This document shows positions 25,602 through 34,368 of a DNA stretch of 51,703 bases, one piece after another. Position 1 is the first letter of the stretch. Each line of letters begins with the position of its first letter. The stretch is from Capnocytophaga cynodegmi DSM 19736 (GTDB lineage Bacteria > Bacteroidota > Bacteroidia > Flavobacteriales > Flavobacteriaceae): the NCBI RefSeq assembly GCF_000379185.1, contig NZ_KB900710.1:1-51703 (forward strand), in the 5' to 3' direction. The translations under genes and the position numbers were made by a program. The notes under the pieces are model-generated. The model made no database searches, was not told the origin of the DNA, and worked only from the letters and a program-made list of their open reading frames with translations.

Positions 25602-26153
25602 ATGATTAAAAAAATTATTGCAATTGCAGCTTTTGTTTTGATAAATGTTAATTTGTTATCTGCTCAAGAAATAAAATGGATGACTTTTAATGAAGCTATT
25701 GCAGCTCAGAAAAAGAATCCTAAGAAAATTTTTATGGATGTTTACACAGTTTGGTGCGGACCTTGCCAACAGTTGGAAAAGAAAACCTTTAATAACAAAG
25801 ATGTAGCAAAGTATATCAACGAGAATTACTATGCAGTTAAATTCAATGGCGAAGGAAATGAAGTAGTAAATTATAAAGGTCAAAAGTTTGAAAATAAAGG
25901 ATATGACCCCGCTAAAGCTCAGCGTAGAAACGCACCTCACCCATTTGCAAATTATTTGCAAGTTCAGGCGTACCCAACAATGATGTTTTTTGATGAAAAA
26001 GGTGAATTTCTTCAGCCTCTTGTGGGGTATTTTTCACCAACTCAAATAGAAATGTTCTTGAAATTATTTGCTAAAGATGATTTTAAAAATATCAAATCTC
26101 AAGAAGATTTCCAAAATTATCAATCTAACTTTAAAGGCACATTTAAAGAATAA
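25602..26153 (+). CDS. Secreted thioredoxin-family protein, 183 aa
   Basis: A signal peptide (IIAIAAFVLINVNLLSAQ) precedes a thioredoxin fold with WCGPC at 51-55 in VYTVWCGPCQQLEKKTF, and a cis-proline segment YPTMMFFDEKGE. It is probably a periplasmic thiol-disulfide oxidoreductase of the DUF255/TlpA-like kind. The upstream region has TGGCATTATTTTTGAT (25553-25568), which can be read either as a housekeeping -7 (TATTTTTG) or as a poor sigma-54 site. It lies between two sigma-54 activators and has its own terminator. Confidence 0.88.
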   Translation: MIKKIIAIAAFVLINVNLLSAQEIKWMTFNEAIAAQKKNPKKIFMDVYTVWCGPCQQLEKKTFNNKDVAKYINENYYAVKFNGEGNEVVNYKGQKFENKGYDPAKAQRRNAPHPFANYLQVQAYPTMMFFDEKGEFLQPLVGYFSPTQIEMFLKLFAKDDFKNIKSQEDFQNYQSNFKGTFKE

Positions 26154-26175
26154 ATACTTTTTCATAGTTTATTGC

Positions 26176-26212
26176 AAAAGCCCTTGAACAATTTCGTTTA
26201 GGGGCTTTTTTT
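26176..26212 (+). terminator. Terminator of the thioredoxin gene
   Basis: AAAAGCCC pairs with GGGGCTTTTTTT across a 19-base loop that can extend the stem imperfectly. It lies 22 bases after the stop. Confidence 0.7.
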
Positions 26213-26306
26213 AAAAATAAAAATCATATACGTTGAAAAAATAGTTTTAATTATCAATATATTGAAATTTTTTTATCTTTCGCAAAAAAATAGATAGTAG
26301 TAGAAT

Positions 26307-27470
26307 ATGCCAAAAATATTAATAATTGAAGATGAACCAGCTATCAGAAGAGTACTCAAAAAAATTCTGTTAGATGAAAATAAAGAGTACGAAGTAGAAG
26401 AAGCCCCTGATGGAGTAGAAGGTTTGGAAAAAATCAAAAAAGAAGATTTTGACTTAGTTTTGTGCGATATAAAAATGCCAAAATTAGATGGAATGGAGGT
26501 ACTCACTTCCACAAAGAAAATTAAACCTGAAATTCCGTTTGTGATGATTTCAGGGCACGGAGATTTAGAAACTGCCGTCAATACAATGAAGTTGGGAGCA
26601 TATGATTATATTTCGAAACCACCAGATTTGAATCGTTTGTTGAATACGGTTCGTAATGCGTTAGATAGGAAAGAGTTAGTTGTTGAAAACAAACGCTTGA
26701 AAAAGAAGATAAATAAAAATTATGAAATGATTGGTAAAAGTGATGCTTTGCAACAAATCCGCCAAATTATTGAAAAAGTAGCACCCACTGAAGCCCGTGT
26801 ATTGATAACGGGGTCTAACGGCACGGGTAAGGAGTTGGTGGCACACGCTTTACACGAAAAAAGTGAACGTGCGTCTGCTCCGATGGTTGAGGTCAATTGT
26901 GCAGCAATTCCTTCTGAATTAATTGAAAGTGAGTTGTTTGGTCACACAAAAGGAGCATTTACATCAGCAGTAAAGGATCGTGCAGGAAAGTTTGAAGCCG
27001 CTCATAACGGAACTATTTTTTTAGATGAAATTGGTGATATGAGTTTGTCAGCACAAGCTAAAGTATTGAGGGCTTTGCAAGAAAATAAAATTTCACGTGT
27101 TGGAAGTGATAAGGATATCAATGTAGATGTTCGTGTAATCGCTGCTACAAACAAGGATTTGAAAAAAGAAATTTCAGAGGGGCGTTTTCGGGAGGATTTA
27201 TACCATCGACTTGCTGTTATTTTAATAAAAGTTCCTTCATTGAATGAGAGACGTGATGACATTCCTCTCCTGATAACTCATTTTTCAGAAAAAATCTCTC
27301 AAGAACAAGGAATTTCTCCTAAAAAATTCAATAAAAAAGCAATTGAGTTATTACAAAAACAAGATTGGACGGGAAATATTCGTGAACTTCGAAACGTTGT
27401 GGAACGTTTGATAATTCTTGGAGGTAAGGAAATTTCGGAAGATGATGTGAAAAGTTTTGCCGGAAAATAG
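26307..27470 (+). CDS. Sigma-54 AAA+ response regulator lacking a DNA-binding domain, 387 aa
   Basis: The receiver domain has EDE at 8-10 and Asp54 in LCDIKMP. The AAA+ domain starts near 140 (MIGKSDALQQIRQIIEKVAP) with Walker A TGSNGTGKE, loop GAFTSA (one change from GAFTGA) and Walker B NGTIFLDEIGD. The protein ends at ISEDDVKSFAGK, immediately after the AAA+ lid, so the usual Fis helix-turn-helix is absent; I see no frameshift that would restore it. Activators without a DNA-binding domain exist (FlgR-type) and work from solution. The altered loop 1 contacts sigma-54 in the family, so sigma-54 activation may differ. A near -7 box TATCTTTC is at 26274. Confidence 0.9.
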   Translation: MPKILIIEDEPAIRRVLKKILLDENKEYEVEEAPDGVEGLEKIKKEDFDLVLCDIKMPKLDGMEVLTSTKKIKPEIPFVMISGHGDLETAVNTMKLGAYDYISKPPDLNRLLNTVRNALDRKELVVENKRLKKKINKNYEMIGKSDALQQIRQIIEKVAPTEARVLITGSNGTGKELVAHALHEKSERASAPMVEVNCAAIPSELIESELFGHTKGAFTSAVKDRAGKFEAAHNGTIFLDEIGDMSLSAQAKVLRALQENKISRVGSDKDINVDVRVIAATNKDLKKEISEGRFREDLYHRLAVILIKVPSLNERRDDIPLLITHFSEKISQEQGISPKKFNKKAIELLQKQDWTGNIRELRNVVERLIILGGKEISEDDVKSFAGK

Positions 27471-27488
27471 CCAAAAAGTTAGTTTTTC

Positions 27489-27537
27489 AAAAAAGTACAG
27501 AAATTTTAAAAATCATTTAAAAATTCTGTACTTTTTT
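27489..27537. terminator. Bidirectional terminator between convergent genes
   Basis: AAAAAAGTACAGAA and TTCTGTACTTTTTT form a long stem extended by AT pairs. It serves both the plus-strand regulator and minus-strand rodA. Confidence 0.85.
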
Positions 27538-27546
27538 GATTTATCA

Positions 27547-28830
27547 TTACCAATTATAAATTCGATTGGCGTCCAGCCTTAGGAAAATAAATAACAAAAT
27601 TGTAAAAGCCCACAATCCAGAACCGCCGTAACTGAAAAATGGAAGAGGAATTCCGATGGTGGGAATCAGACCGATAACCATTCCAACATTTACACAAAAA
27701 TGGACAAATAAGATAGAAACTACACAATAACCATAAATCCTGCTGAAACTTGATTTTTGTCTTTCTGCCAAAAAGATAAGCCGTAAGAGCAAAAACGTGA
27801 ATAAAGCAATCACAGTTAATGTACCCACCAGTCCCCATTCTTCTCCCAAAGTGGTGAAAATGTAGTCAGTATGTTGTTCAGGAACAAAACTTCCTTTAGT
27901 GCGAGTTCCTTCCAAAAATCCTTTTCCAAAGATTCCTCCAGAGGTAATTGCCGATTCGGACATATAAGTATTGTATCCAAAATCTCTCCGCATTTGGCTG
28001 ATTTTATGTGGGTCTTGTTCCAAACGCAACCATAGACTTAATCTATTTCGATGGTGTTGTTTCAGGACATTATCAAAAATAGGTTTCGTTGATAATGAAG
28101 TGATTAAGCAAATTAATGATAAAATAAATATATTTTGAAATGGAATTCTGTTGGTACGCTTTTTATGCCAAAATCCGTATAACCAAATTAGTAAAACAGT
28201 GACAATAATAACAAAAATACTTCCAAATTTGAGTGTAGCAACAAAAATTAAAGCAGTGATACTTAGGTAAAAAAGTAATGAAGAAGGCATTCCTTCGCGA
28301 TAAAGAACAAAGACTAATGAGAAGAAAACCAGTAAGCTACCAACATCGGGTTGTAGCAAAATTAATATAGCGGGTACGATAAGTATGAGTAAAGCACGAA
28401 ATAGGTCTTTAATTTGCTTAATATCAGTATGAATATCGCTCAAATATTTAGAAAAAAACAAAGCTGTGGCTACTTTGGCAAATTCGCTTGGCTGAATTGT
28501 TACTGAACCTATGGCATACCAGGATTTTGCCCCGTTAGTTTCCTTCCCAAAAACGAACAATCCTGCAAGTATCACAAGGCTGGATATGTAAAAAACAATT
28601 GAAAAGTTTTCGTAAAATTTTGGGTCGATTGCCAAAATAAATATAATTAGCAAAAAACTAAGCCCTATGAAGAGGAATTGTTTGCCATAGAACTGATTGA
28701 TGTCAAAAAGAGAAGTAGCATTAATCTCATTATAAGTTGTTGAAAAAATGGCAACCCAACCAATACAAACCAAAAGTAAATAACACAAAATGGATAACCA
28801 GTCCAGATTTTTTATAAGGCTTCGCTTCAT
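27547..28830 (-). CDS. rodA: Rod-shape peptidoglycan polymerase RodA
   Basis: A SEDS-family integral membrane glycosyltransferase that works with PBP2 in cell elongation. About ten transmembrane segments are present, with family motifs TIQPSEFAKVATALFFSKYL, ILLQPDVGSLLVF, TLGEEWGLVGTL and the C-terminal GIPLPFFSYGGSGLW. The spacing and 427-aa length favour RodA over FtsW. The usual neighbour mrdA/pbp2 lies outside or elsewhere. The ATG at 28830 is followed by KRSLIKNLDWLSILCYLLLV. Confidence 0.93.
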   Translation of the reverse strand: MKRSLIKNLDWLSILCYLLLVCIGWVAIFSTTYNEINATSLFDINQFYGKQFLFIGLSFLLIIFILAIDPKFYENFSIVFYISSLVILAGLFVFGKETNGAKSWYAIGSVTIQPSEFAKVATALFFSKYLSDIHTDIKQIKDLFRALLILIVPAILILLQPDVGSLLVFFSLVFVLYREGMPSSLLFYLSITALIFVATLKFGSIFVIIVTVLLIWLYGFWHKKRTNRIPFQNIFILSLICLITSLSTKPIFDNVLKQHHRNRLSLWLRLEQDPHKISQMRRDFGYNTYMSESAITSGGIFGKGFLEGTRTKGSFVPEQHTDYIFTTLGEEWGLVGTLTVIALFTFLLLRLIFLAERQKSSFSRIYGYCVVSILFVHFCVNVGMVIGLIPTIGIPLPFFSYGGSGLWAFTILLFIFLRLDANRIYNW

Positions 28831-28937
28831 TATTTGAATTGAAAAATTATATATCGTTTATAATACAGAAAATTTGATGATTTGAAAAAGTTTAGTTTTC
28901 AAACCATCAAATTATTATTTTAAAAGTTATTAATTTA

Positions 28938-29189
28938 TTATCTTCTTCTTAGTAAAAAGTATATTGCATAGTTCATAATCAAGTTTATCCACCTTGTTTT
29001 AGGATTCAAAAAAGAAAAACCTATGTTAGTGAATGTACTTGAAACAATATTTTTTACGGAAAGATTATCCTTTAAATCCGAAACATTGTTCTTCAGATAC
29101 AATCCGTCAATTTGTTTTTTTAATTTCAGGATTTTAAGGTCAGTTTCAATCTCTTCAAATGATTGATATTTTTTATTCTTCGTAATCAT
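28938..29189 (-). CDS. Small basic protein with C-terminal hydrophobic tail
   Basis: The frame opens further upstream, but the ATG at 29189 (MITKNKKYQSFEEIETDLKI) overlaps the stop of the holin-like gene by 17 bases, the usual operon coupling. The 83-aa product is Lys-rich and helical and ends in a short hydrophobic stretch (WINLIMNYAIYFLLRRR), so it may be membrane-attached. It is the last gene of the cluster that includes the holin-X-like and YtxH proteins. The function is unknown. Confidence 0.65.
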   Translation of the reverse strand: MITKNKKYQSFEEIETDLKILKLKKQIDGLYLKNNVSDLKDNLSVKNIVSSTFTNIGFSFLNPKTRWINLIMNYAIYFLLRRR

Positions 29190-29547
29190 CTTCGTCATCC
29201 GATTTAAAATAAGCCTCTGAAAGTCTGTTAAGTAAAGGTTTTTCAATAAGATTTTTCTTAAAAATGAATGCGATAAATGCTACTAAGGAATAAAAAGCTC
29301 CCATAGCAAGAAACCCTAACGCAAAACTTTCCAACCAACTCCCGATTGCAAAAGCTGCCGCAAATGATAGGAAAAAAAGTACAAGTAAACTTACCAGACC
29401 TATCAAAAAAATATTAATCAAACCATAAGACGACTTCGCTATAAATCTGAAAGCAAACAGCTTATAGTATGACACGTTAGAGTCCAGAGCCTCGCCAGTT
29501 CTTGTTGAAATTTCTCTGAAACTTTCTTTGATACTGTTTTTAGACAT
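29173..29547 (-). CDS. Holin-X-like (phage_holin_3_6) membrane protein, 124 aa
   Basis: Two adjacent transmembrane helices (about residues 42-70 and 74-95; VSLLVLFFLSFAAAFAIGSW is in the first) are followed by a short acidic tail (DDEDDYEE). This matches the putative holin superfamily III/holin-X family often found next to YtxH genes in Bacteroidota. It is chromosomal and there is no lysis cassette, so an envelope-stress role is more likely than phage lysis. It sits downstream of three YtxH genes on the same strand. Confidence 0.75.
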   Translation of the reverse strand: MSKNSIKESFREISTRTGEALDSNVSYYKLFAFRFIAKSSYGLINIFLIGLVSLLVLFFLSFAAAFAIGSWLESFALGFLAMGAFYSLVAFIAFIFKKNLIEKPLLNRLSEAYFKSDDEDDYEE

Positions 29548-29649
29548 AATTTATATTTTACTTCTTACAAAGCTCACTGATTGCACAAAAAAATTATGTG
29601 AAACTTACTTTCAAAAGTACAATCAGTGAAATGTATGCAAGAATTTTAA

Positions 29650-29976
29650 TTATTTCTGTAATTTAGCGTTTGCTTCTTTTAATGCAGCTAATTTTTTTTC
29701 TAAAACAGTAATAACATCTTCAGCTTTGTGGCTTGATTTGGATACTAGGTTCTCAACTTTGTCTTCCAAAGAGCCCTTGAATTCTGAAGATTTTTCTTTC
29801 ATCTCTTGACTTAAAGCGTCGATTTTATATTTCAATTTTGAAGTAGTATCATCAATAGAATCCTTGATTTTTCTACGAGTATTTTTCCCTTTGTCTGGTG
29901 CGAACAAAATTCCAGCCCCAGCTCCGATAGCAACTCCTGTTACTAACGCTAGTAAAACATTTCCTGTTTTTGCCAT
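29650..29976 (-). CDS. YtxH domain protein, copy 1
   Basis: The N-terminal glycine-rich hydrophobic segment VTGVAIGAGAGILFAPDKG is the YtxH signature and probably a membrane anchor. The rest is an amphipathic helical region (KLKYKIDALSQEMKEKSSEF) ending in Lys-rich helices. It is one of three tandem paralogues here and the most diverged of them (108 aa). YtxH proteins are linked to general stress in other bacteria; the function is not settled. Confidence 0.85.
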   Translation of the reverse strand: MAKTGNVLLALVTGVAIGAGAGILFAPDKGKNTRRKIKDSIDDTTSKLKYKIDALSQEMKEKSSEFKGSLEDKVENLVSKSSHKAEDVITVLEKKLAALKEANAKLQK

Positions 29977-30045
29977 AATTCTGATTTTTCTAGTTTGATA
30001 ATTTTAATAAAATAAGTGTGAAATTGATAATTAAATCCTTAATTT

Positions 30046-30363
30046 TTAGGACTTAATGTTTTTCTTTAAATCGTTTAGTTTTTTGTCTAAAAGATTGATA
30101 ACTTCCTCTGTTTTGTATTCTGATTTAGCTAACAAACTTTCGATATTATCCTCTAAAGTACCTTTTATTTCAGAAGATTTTCCTTTTACTTCACGAGCTA
30201 ACTTGTCCATTTTCTTTTTCAGTTTTGAAGTTTTTTCATCAACTGAATCTTTAATTTTTTGACGAGTATCCTCACCTCTGTTAGGAGCGAATAAAATTCC
30301 AGCTCCAGCCCCAATAGCAACACCTGTTACCAACGCCAATAAAACATTTCCTGTTTTTGCCAT
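30046..30363 (-). CDS. YtxH domain protein, copy 2
   Basis: A 105-aa paralogue, nearly identical at the N-terminus to copy 1 (MAKTGNVLLALVTGVAIGAG) and very close to copy 3 throughout (KLKKKMDKLAREVKGKSSEI is shared with copy 3). The tandem arrangement with spacers of about 65-70 bases indicates local gene duplication. No distinguishing motif separates the copies except FAPNRGED in place of FAPDKGK. Confidence 0.85.
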   Translation of the reverse strand: MAKTGNVLLALVTGVAIGAGAGILFAPNRGEDTRQKIKDSVDEKTSKLKKKMDKLAREVKGKSSEIKGTLEDNIESLLAKSEYKTEEVINLLDKKLNDLKKNIKS

Positions 30364-30428
30364 AATCTTGAATTTTAATTTAATAATTTAATAATGTTTG
30401 AAATCTTAATAAGTCAATCCTTTAGAAC

Positions 30429-30746
30429 TTAGGATTTAACTGTTTTTTTTAAATCGTTTAGTTTTTTGTCCAAAAGTTTAATAACTTCATCTTTTTTGTA
30501 TTCTGACGTAGCCAACAAGCTTTCGATATTTTCTTCTAAAGTGCCTTTTATTTCAGAAGATTTTCCTTTCACTTCACGAGCCAACTTGTCCATTTTCTTT
30601 TTTAATTTTGAAGTTTTTTCATCAACTGAATTTTTAATTTTTTTGCGAGTGTCCTTTCCTTTGTCTGGAGCAAATAAAATTCCAACTCCTGTTCCAATAG
30701 CAACTCCTGTTGCTAACGCTAACAAAATGTTTCCTGTTTTTGTCAT
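30429..30746 (-). CDS. YtxH domain protein, copy 3
   Basis: This is the first of the three YtxH genes in transcription order, starting four bases after the stop of the 486-aa gene, so it is probably co-transcribed with it. The N-terminus is TKTGNILLALATGVAIGTGV, then FAPDKGKDTRKKIK. It has the same helical tail as copy 2. Confidence 0.85.
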   Translation of the reverse strand: MTKTGNILLALATGVAIGTGVGILFAPDKGKDTRKKIKNSVDEKTSKLKKKMDKLAREVKGKSSEIKGTLEENIESLLATSEYKKDEVIKLLDKKLNDLKKTVKS

Positions 30747-30750
30747 AATA

Positions 30751-32211
30751 TTACTTATTTTTATGTTTAATAGTTTGATTATATCCGAATAATTCTTTTT
30801 TCATAATGATTTCCGCAACTCCCTCAGGAAGTAACTCTTGCCAACCTGAATCTCCTTTTTCAATCATTGAAAGTATTTCTTTTGAAAATATATTTAGGTG
30901 TGTTTCATCATAATCCTTAATATCTACAACTTTTCCGTTAAATTTGAAAAATTTGTATAATTCTTTCATACGTGGGTGAACTTTCAAATTTTCGCTATTG
31001 ATAATTTCACCAGTATTTGGGTCTTTCATAGGGAATAGGTAAATTTTTATATCCCGATAGAACAGCTTCCCGAAAGCTTCTAAGATTCCACCACTCAAAT
31101 GTCGGTAATATTTTTCATCAAAAATGGCAATTAAGTTGCTCACTCCCATTGCCAATCCCATTCGGGAATTGGTATAATTTGAAAAATATTCAACCACACG
31201 ATAATATTCTTTAAAATTGGAAATCAGTACCTTTTGTCCCAAAGAACATAACAATCTGGCTCTGTCCATAAAATCCTGCTCATCAAGTTCGCCTCCAGAA
31301 ATAAGATTAGAAAGTGTAATTTCAAAGATAACCTCAGTACGTGCTGGATTTACTTTATTCTCACTAAGGAACATTTCTAAGGATTTTTGGTACATATCCA
31401 TATTCACCTTAGTTACAGGTCTGAAACTACCTCGCAGGGTAAGGATATTTTTCTTGTAAAGTTGTTCCGCTGGGAGGATATTTTTCCCATCAGGACCGAA
31501 CATCACAGCCTCCGTCATCCCATTTTTAATGAGTTGTAGGCTAATTAACCTATTATCAACATCTTTAAAGTCAGGGCCAGAGAAATTAACCATATCAATC
31601 TCAATCAAATCTTTATCGATGTGGTCATATAAATATTTCAATATTTTTTCAGGCTTTGAGGTTTTATAAAAAGCCCCATAAATTAAATTTACACCTAAAA
31701 TTCCGAGAGTTTCCTGCTGAGCTCGAGCTTCATTCTGATGAAAACGAATGTGGATAATTATTTCATTATATTCACCTTGTGGTTGCGTCTGAAAACGTAT
31801 CCCAACCCATCCATGTCCTTTTTTTCGTTTTGAAAAATCAATCGTAGTTACAGTATTGGCGTATGAAAAAAAAACTTTATTAGGGTGATTTTTTCTTGTT
31901 AGGCGAGTTTCTATCAACTTGATTTCATAGTCAAGCATCTTCTTTAACCTACTTTCAGTAACATATCTGCCATCTTTTTCAATTCCATAGACCGCATCAC
32001 TTACCTCTTTATCGTAAGCACTCATCGCCTTGGCAATAGTACCAGAGGCTGCACCTGCTCTGAAAAAATGCCGCACGGTCTCTTGACCAGCTCCAATTTC
32101 AGCAAAAGTGCCGTATATATTTTCGTTTAGATTGATTCTTAAGGCTTTTGCTAAGGTCGAAGGAACATCTTCAATAGGAATATCTCTATCTCCTTGGATA
32201 ATGACGCTCAT
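30751..32211 (-). CDS. Conserved Bacteroidota protein of unknown function, 486 aa
   Basis: I recognise this as a widespread, highly conserved protein but not its function. Such proteins carry inconsistent database names (including TonB-dependent receptor and nicotinate-nucleotide adenylyltransferase); neither is supported here. There is no signal peptide, no beta-barrel pattern and no HxGH/ISSTxxR nucleotidyltransferase motif. The start reads MSVIIQGDRDIPIEDVPSTL, and a conserved region NIYGTFAEIGAGQETVRHFF and FFRAGAASGTIAKAMSAYDK follows. The protein looks soluble and cytoplasmic. The promoter box TATATTTG (32254-32247) precedes it, and the YtxH genes follow four bases after the stop. Confidence 0.85.
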   Translation of the reverse strand: MSVIIQGDRDIPIEDVPSTLAKALRINLNENIYGTFAEIGAGQETVRHFFRAGAASGTIAKAMSAYDKEVSDAVYGIEKDGRYVTESRLKKMLDYEIKLIETRLTRKNHPNKVFFSYANTVTTIDFSKRKKGHGWVGIRFQTQPQGEYNEIIIHIRFHQNEARAQQETLGILGVNLIYGAFYKTSKPEKILKYLYDHIDKDLIEIDMVNFSGPDFKDVDNRLISLQLIKNGMTEAVMFGPDGKNILPAEQLYKKNILTLRGSFRPVTKVNMDMYQKSLEMFLSENKVNPARTEVIFEITLSNLISGGELDEQDFMDRARLLCSLGQKVLISNFKEYYRVVEYFSNYTNSRMGLAMGVSNLIAIFDEKYYRHLSGGILEAFGKLFYRDIKIYLFPMKDPNTGEIINSENLKVHPRMKELYKFFKFNGKVVDIKDYDETHLNIFSKEILSMIEKGDSGWQELLPEGVAEIIMKKELFGYNQTIKHKNK

Positions 32212-32246
32212 AGTGGAATGTTTCGTATTTCGGAAAAAAATTTTTA

Positions 32247-32254
32247 CAAATATA
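32247..32254 (-). promoter_or_regulatory. -7 box for the 486-aa gene
   Basis: TATATTTG on the minus strand, 36 bases before the ATG at 32211. Confidence 0.5.
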
Positions 32255-32275
32255 AGCTTTTATTTTTTAAAATCC

Positions 32276-32283
32276 TAATTTTG
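32276..32283 (+). promoter_or_regulatory. -7 box for the metallo-beta-lactamase-fold gene
   Basis: TAATTTTG on the plus strand. It lies 15 bases before a TTG start and 22 bases from the minus-strand -7 box, making a compact divergent promoter. This box decides the start of the downstream gene. Confidence 0.5.
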
Positions 32284-32298
32284 CAGAAAAAAAATACT

Positions 32299-33063
32299 TT
32301 GAAAATCACTTTTTTAGGTACAGGAACATCTCAAGGAGTTCCAGTTATAGGGAGTAATCATCCTGTGAGTTTGAGTAAAGATAAGAAAGACAGGAGATTA
32401 CGTGCTTCGGTATTAATTTCGTGGGAAAATACAAATTTGGTTATAGATTGTGGTCCTGATTTTCGTCAGCAAATGCTAACGAACAAGGTTAATCATCTTG
32501 AAGCAATTTTGTTTACTCACGAACACGCCGATCACACCGCTGGGATTGATGACATCAGACCTTTCGTATATCAGCAGGGCGATATGCCTATTTATGCGTT
32601 GCCTCGCGTAATATCTGAACTCAAAAAACGATTTGAATATATTTTTAGAACAGAAAATCGTTATTTGGGAGCACCTTCCGTTATTGTTAATGAAGTAGAG
32701 TGTGAAAGTTTTGATCTTTTCGGAAAGAAAGTTATACCAATTCAGGTGATGCACGGAGAGCTTCCTATATTAGGCTATCGTATTGAAGATATGGCATACA
32801 TCACTGATGCAAAAACAATCCCAGAAAGTGAGTTCGTTAAACTAAAGAACTTAGATGTATTGGTGCTGAATTGCCTACGTGAGCAAGTCCATCCGACGCA
32901 TTTGAACCTTGAAGAGGCTCTTGACATTATAGAAAAAGTAAAACCGAGGCGTACTTTCTTTACACACATAAGCCAAACTTTTGGATTTCACGAGGAAGTT
33001 TCCAAGAGGTTGCCCTCCAATGTTTTTTTGGCATACGATAACTTAGTAATTGATATTCCATAA
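32299..33063 (+). CDS. Metallo-beta-lactamase-fold hydrolase (PhnP-like), 254 aa
   Basis: The N-terminus ITFLGTGTSQGVPVIG and metal ligands FTHEHADH (HEHADH at 74-79), FTHISQTFGFHEEV and MAYITDAKTIP are those of PhnP/RNase Z-type phosphodiesterases. Likely substrates are cyclic phosphate or related esters; I cannot specify. The frame is open back to 32194, overlapping the divergent gene, but the promoter -7 box at 32276-32283 makes the upstream ATG untranscribed. The conserved fold begins at the TTG at 32299, so I choose that start; it gives a leader of roughly 10 bases. Confidence 0.88.
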   Translation: MKITFLGTGTSQGVPVIGSNHPVSLSKDKKDRRLRASVLISWENTNLVIDCGPDFRQQMLTNKVNHLEAILFTHEHADHTAGIDDIRPFVYQQGDMPIYALPRVISELKKRFEYIFRTENRYLGAPSVIVNEVECESFDLFGKKVIPIQVMHGELPILGYRIEDMAYITDAKTIPESEFVKLKNLDVLVLNCLREQVHPTHLNLEEALDIIEKVKPRRTFFTHISQTFGFHEEVSKRLPSNVFLAYDNLVIDIP

Positions 33064-33209
33064 CTTTTGTAGCTGGTTTATCGAATAAAATACGTAATTA
33101 TTTTTTTTAGTAGATTAAACCTTTTAGATATTTTGACGTCTTAAAGGAATTACAAATAGATTTATACAATACGTTATACAGATTTCAAACTATAAAAATC
33201 ATAATAAAG

Positions 33210-34307
33210 ATGAATAGAATGCTATTTTCAATAATCATAGCTGGTTTATTTACAGCGTGTAAGGATTCAAAACAACAAGCACCACAGGGAGTGAAGTCTT
33301 ATCCTGTAATTACGATAAGCGAGGGTGAAGCAACTTCCTATTTGTCATATCCTACAAATATTGAAGGTAAGGTAAATAGCCCTGTACAAGCAAAAGTTAC
33401 GGGTTACATCACGCAAGTATTGGTCGATGAAGGGCAATTTGTGACTAAAGGGCAGCCTCTTTTCAGGTTGGAGACGCAAACACTCAACCAAACTGCACAA
33501 GCTGCCAAAGCCTCAGTAGAAGTAGCTCAGGTGGAGGTAAACAAGCTCCTTCCGTTGGTGGAAAAAAACATTGTAAGCCCTGTACAGCTCGAAACAGCTA
33601 AGGCAAATCTGCAAAGAGCTAAAGCCGCTTATAGTGAAGTGACATCTAATATGGATTTTGCTGTGGTAAAGGCTCCTGTAAGCGGGGTAGTGGGAGCGAT
33701 ACGCTTTCGAGAGGGGGCGTTAGTAACGGCAGGAAATACGATGCTTACCAGCGTTTCTGATGTGAGTGAAGTGTACGCTTATTTTTCTATGAACGAGAAA
33801 GAATACATAACCTTTTTGGAGCGTGTGTCTGGAAAAACTATAGCCGATAAGCTCAAAAGTTTTCCGCAGGTGGAGCTGACATTAGCCAACGGAGCTACAT
33901 ATTCCCAAAAGGGTACTATACAAGCCGCTACGGGACAAATTGATGCTTCTACAGGGAGTATTCGGTTCAGGGCTACATTCCCTAATCCTGATGGGTTATT
34001 AACTAATGGGAATAGTGGGACTATACGAATTCCGCAACACTTTAGCGATGCGATTATCATTCCGGAAGTAGCTGCCTTTGAGCAACAAGGAAAAGTATTT
34101 GTATATAAAGTTGAAAAGGATACCATAAAGCAGTCTGTTGTGAAAGTACGTAACCGAAGTGCTAATGCAATGGTAGTTGAAAGCGGACTAAAAGCAGGAG
34201 AAGTTATCGTAGTTCAGGGGATTAATGGGCTTCGTTCAGGAATGGTTATCAAACCAGAAGCTGTACAAATGGATAGCATCATCAAACAGATACAACCTAT
34301 CTTTTAG
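33210..34307 (+). CDS. RND efflux periplasmic adaptor (membrane fusion protein), lipoprotein
   Basis: This is the AcrA/MexA-type adaptor that bridges an inner-membrane pump and an outer-membrane channel. The signal sequence ends in a lipobox (LFTACKDSK, Cys17). The lipoyl-like half motifs (INSPVQAKV-like GKVNSPVQAKVTGYITQVLV and VVKAPVSGVVGAIRFREGAL) flank a helical hairpin. A beta-barrel domain and a membrane-proximal domain follow (EQQGKVFVYKVEKDTIKQS). The cognate pump is at 37441, but the outer-membrane factor gene and a DUF6261 gene lie between. Confidence 0.93.
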   Translation: MNRMLFSIIIAGLFTACKDSKQQAPQGVKSYPVITISEGEATSYLSYPTNIEGKVNSPVQAKVTGYITQVLVDEGQFVTKGQPLFRLETQTLNQTAQAAKASVEVAQVEVNKLLPLVEKNIVSPVQLETAKANLQRAKAAYSEVTSNMDFAVVKAPVSGVVGAIRFREGALVTAGNTMLTSVSDVSEVYAYFSMNEKEYITFLERVSGKTIADKLKSFPQVELTLANGATYSQKGTIQAATGQIDASTGSIRFRATFPNPDGLLTNGNSGTIRIPQHFSDAIIIPEVAAFEQQGKVFVYKVEKDTIKQSVVKVRNRSANAMVVESGLKAGEVIVVQGINGLRSGMVIKPEAVQMDSIIKQIQPIF

Positions 34308-34368
34308 AAAATAGCTGATAATAAGATAAGTTCTTTTATAGTGTGAGTTTAACATCCCCCTAACCCCC

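Noticed and set aside
29173-29547. Prophage lysis cassette
   Set aside because: The holin-like protein stands with YtxH genes; no endolysin, spanin or phage structural gene is nearby.
32194-32298. N-terminal extension of the MBL hydrolase
   Set aside because: It overlaps the divergent gene, lies upstream of the -7 box, and has no conserved residues before the fold begins.
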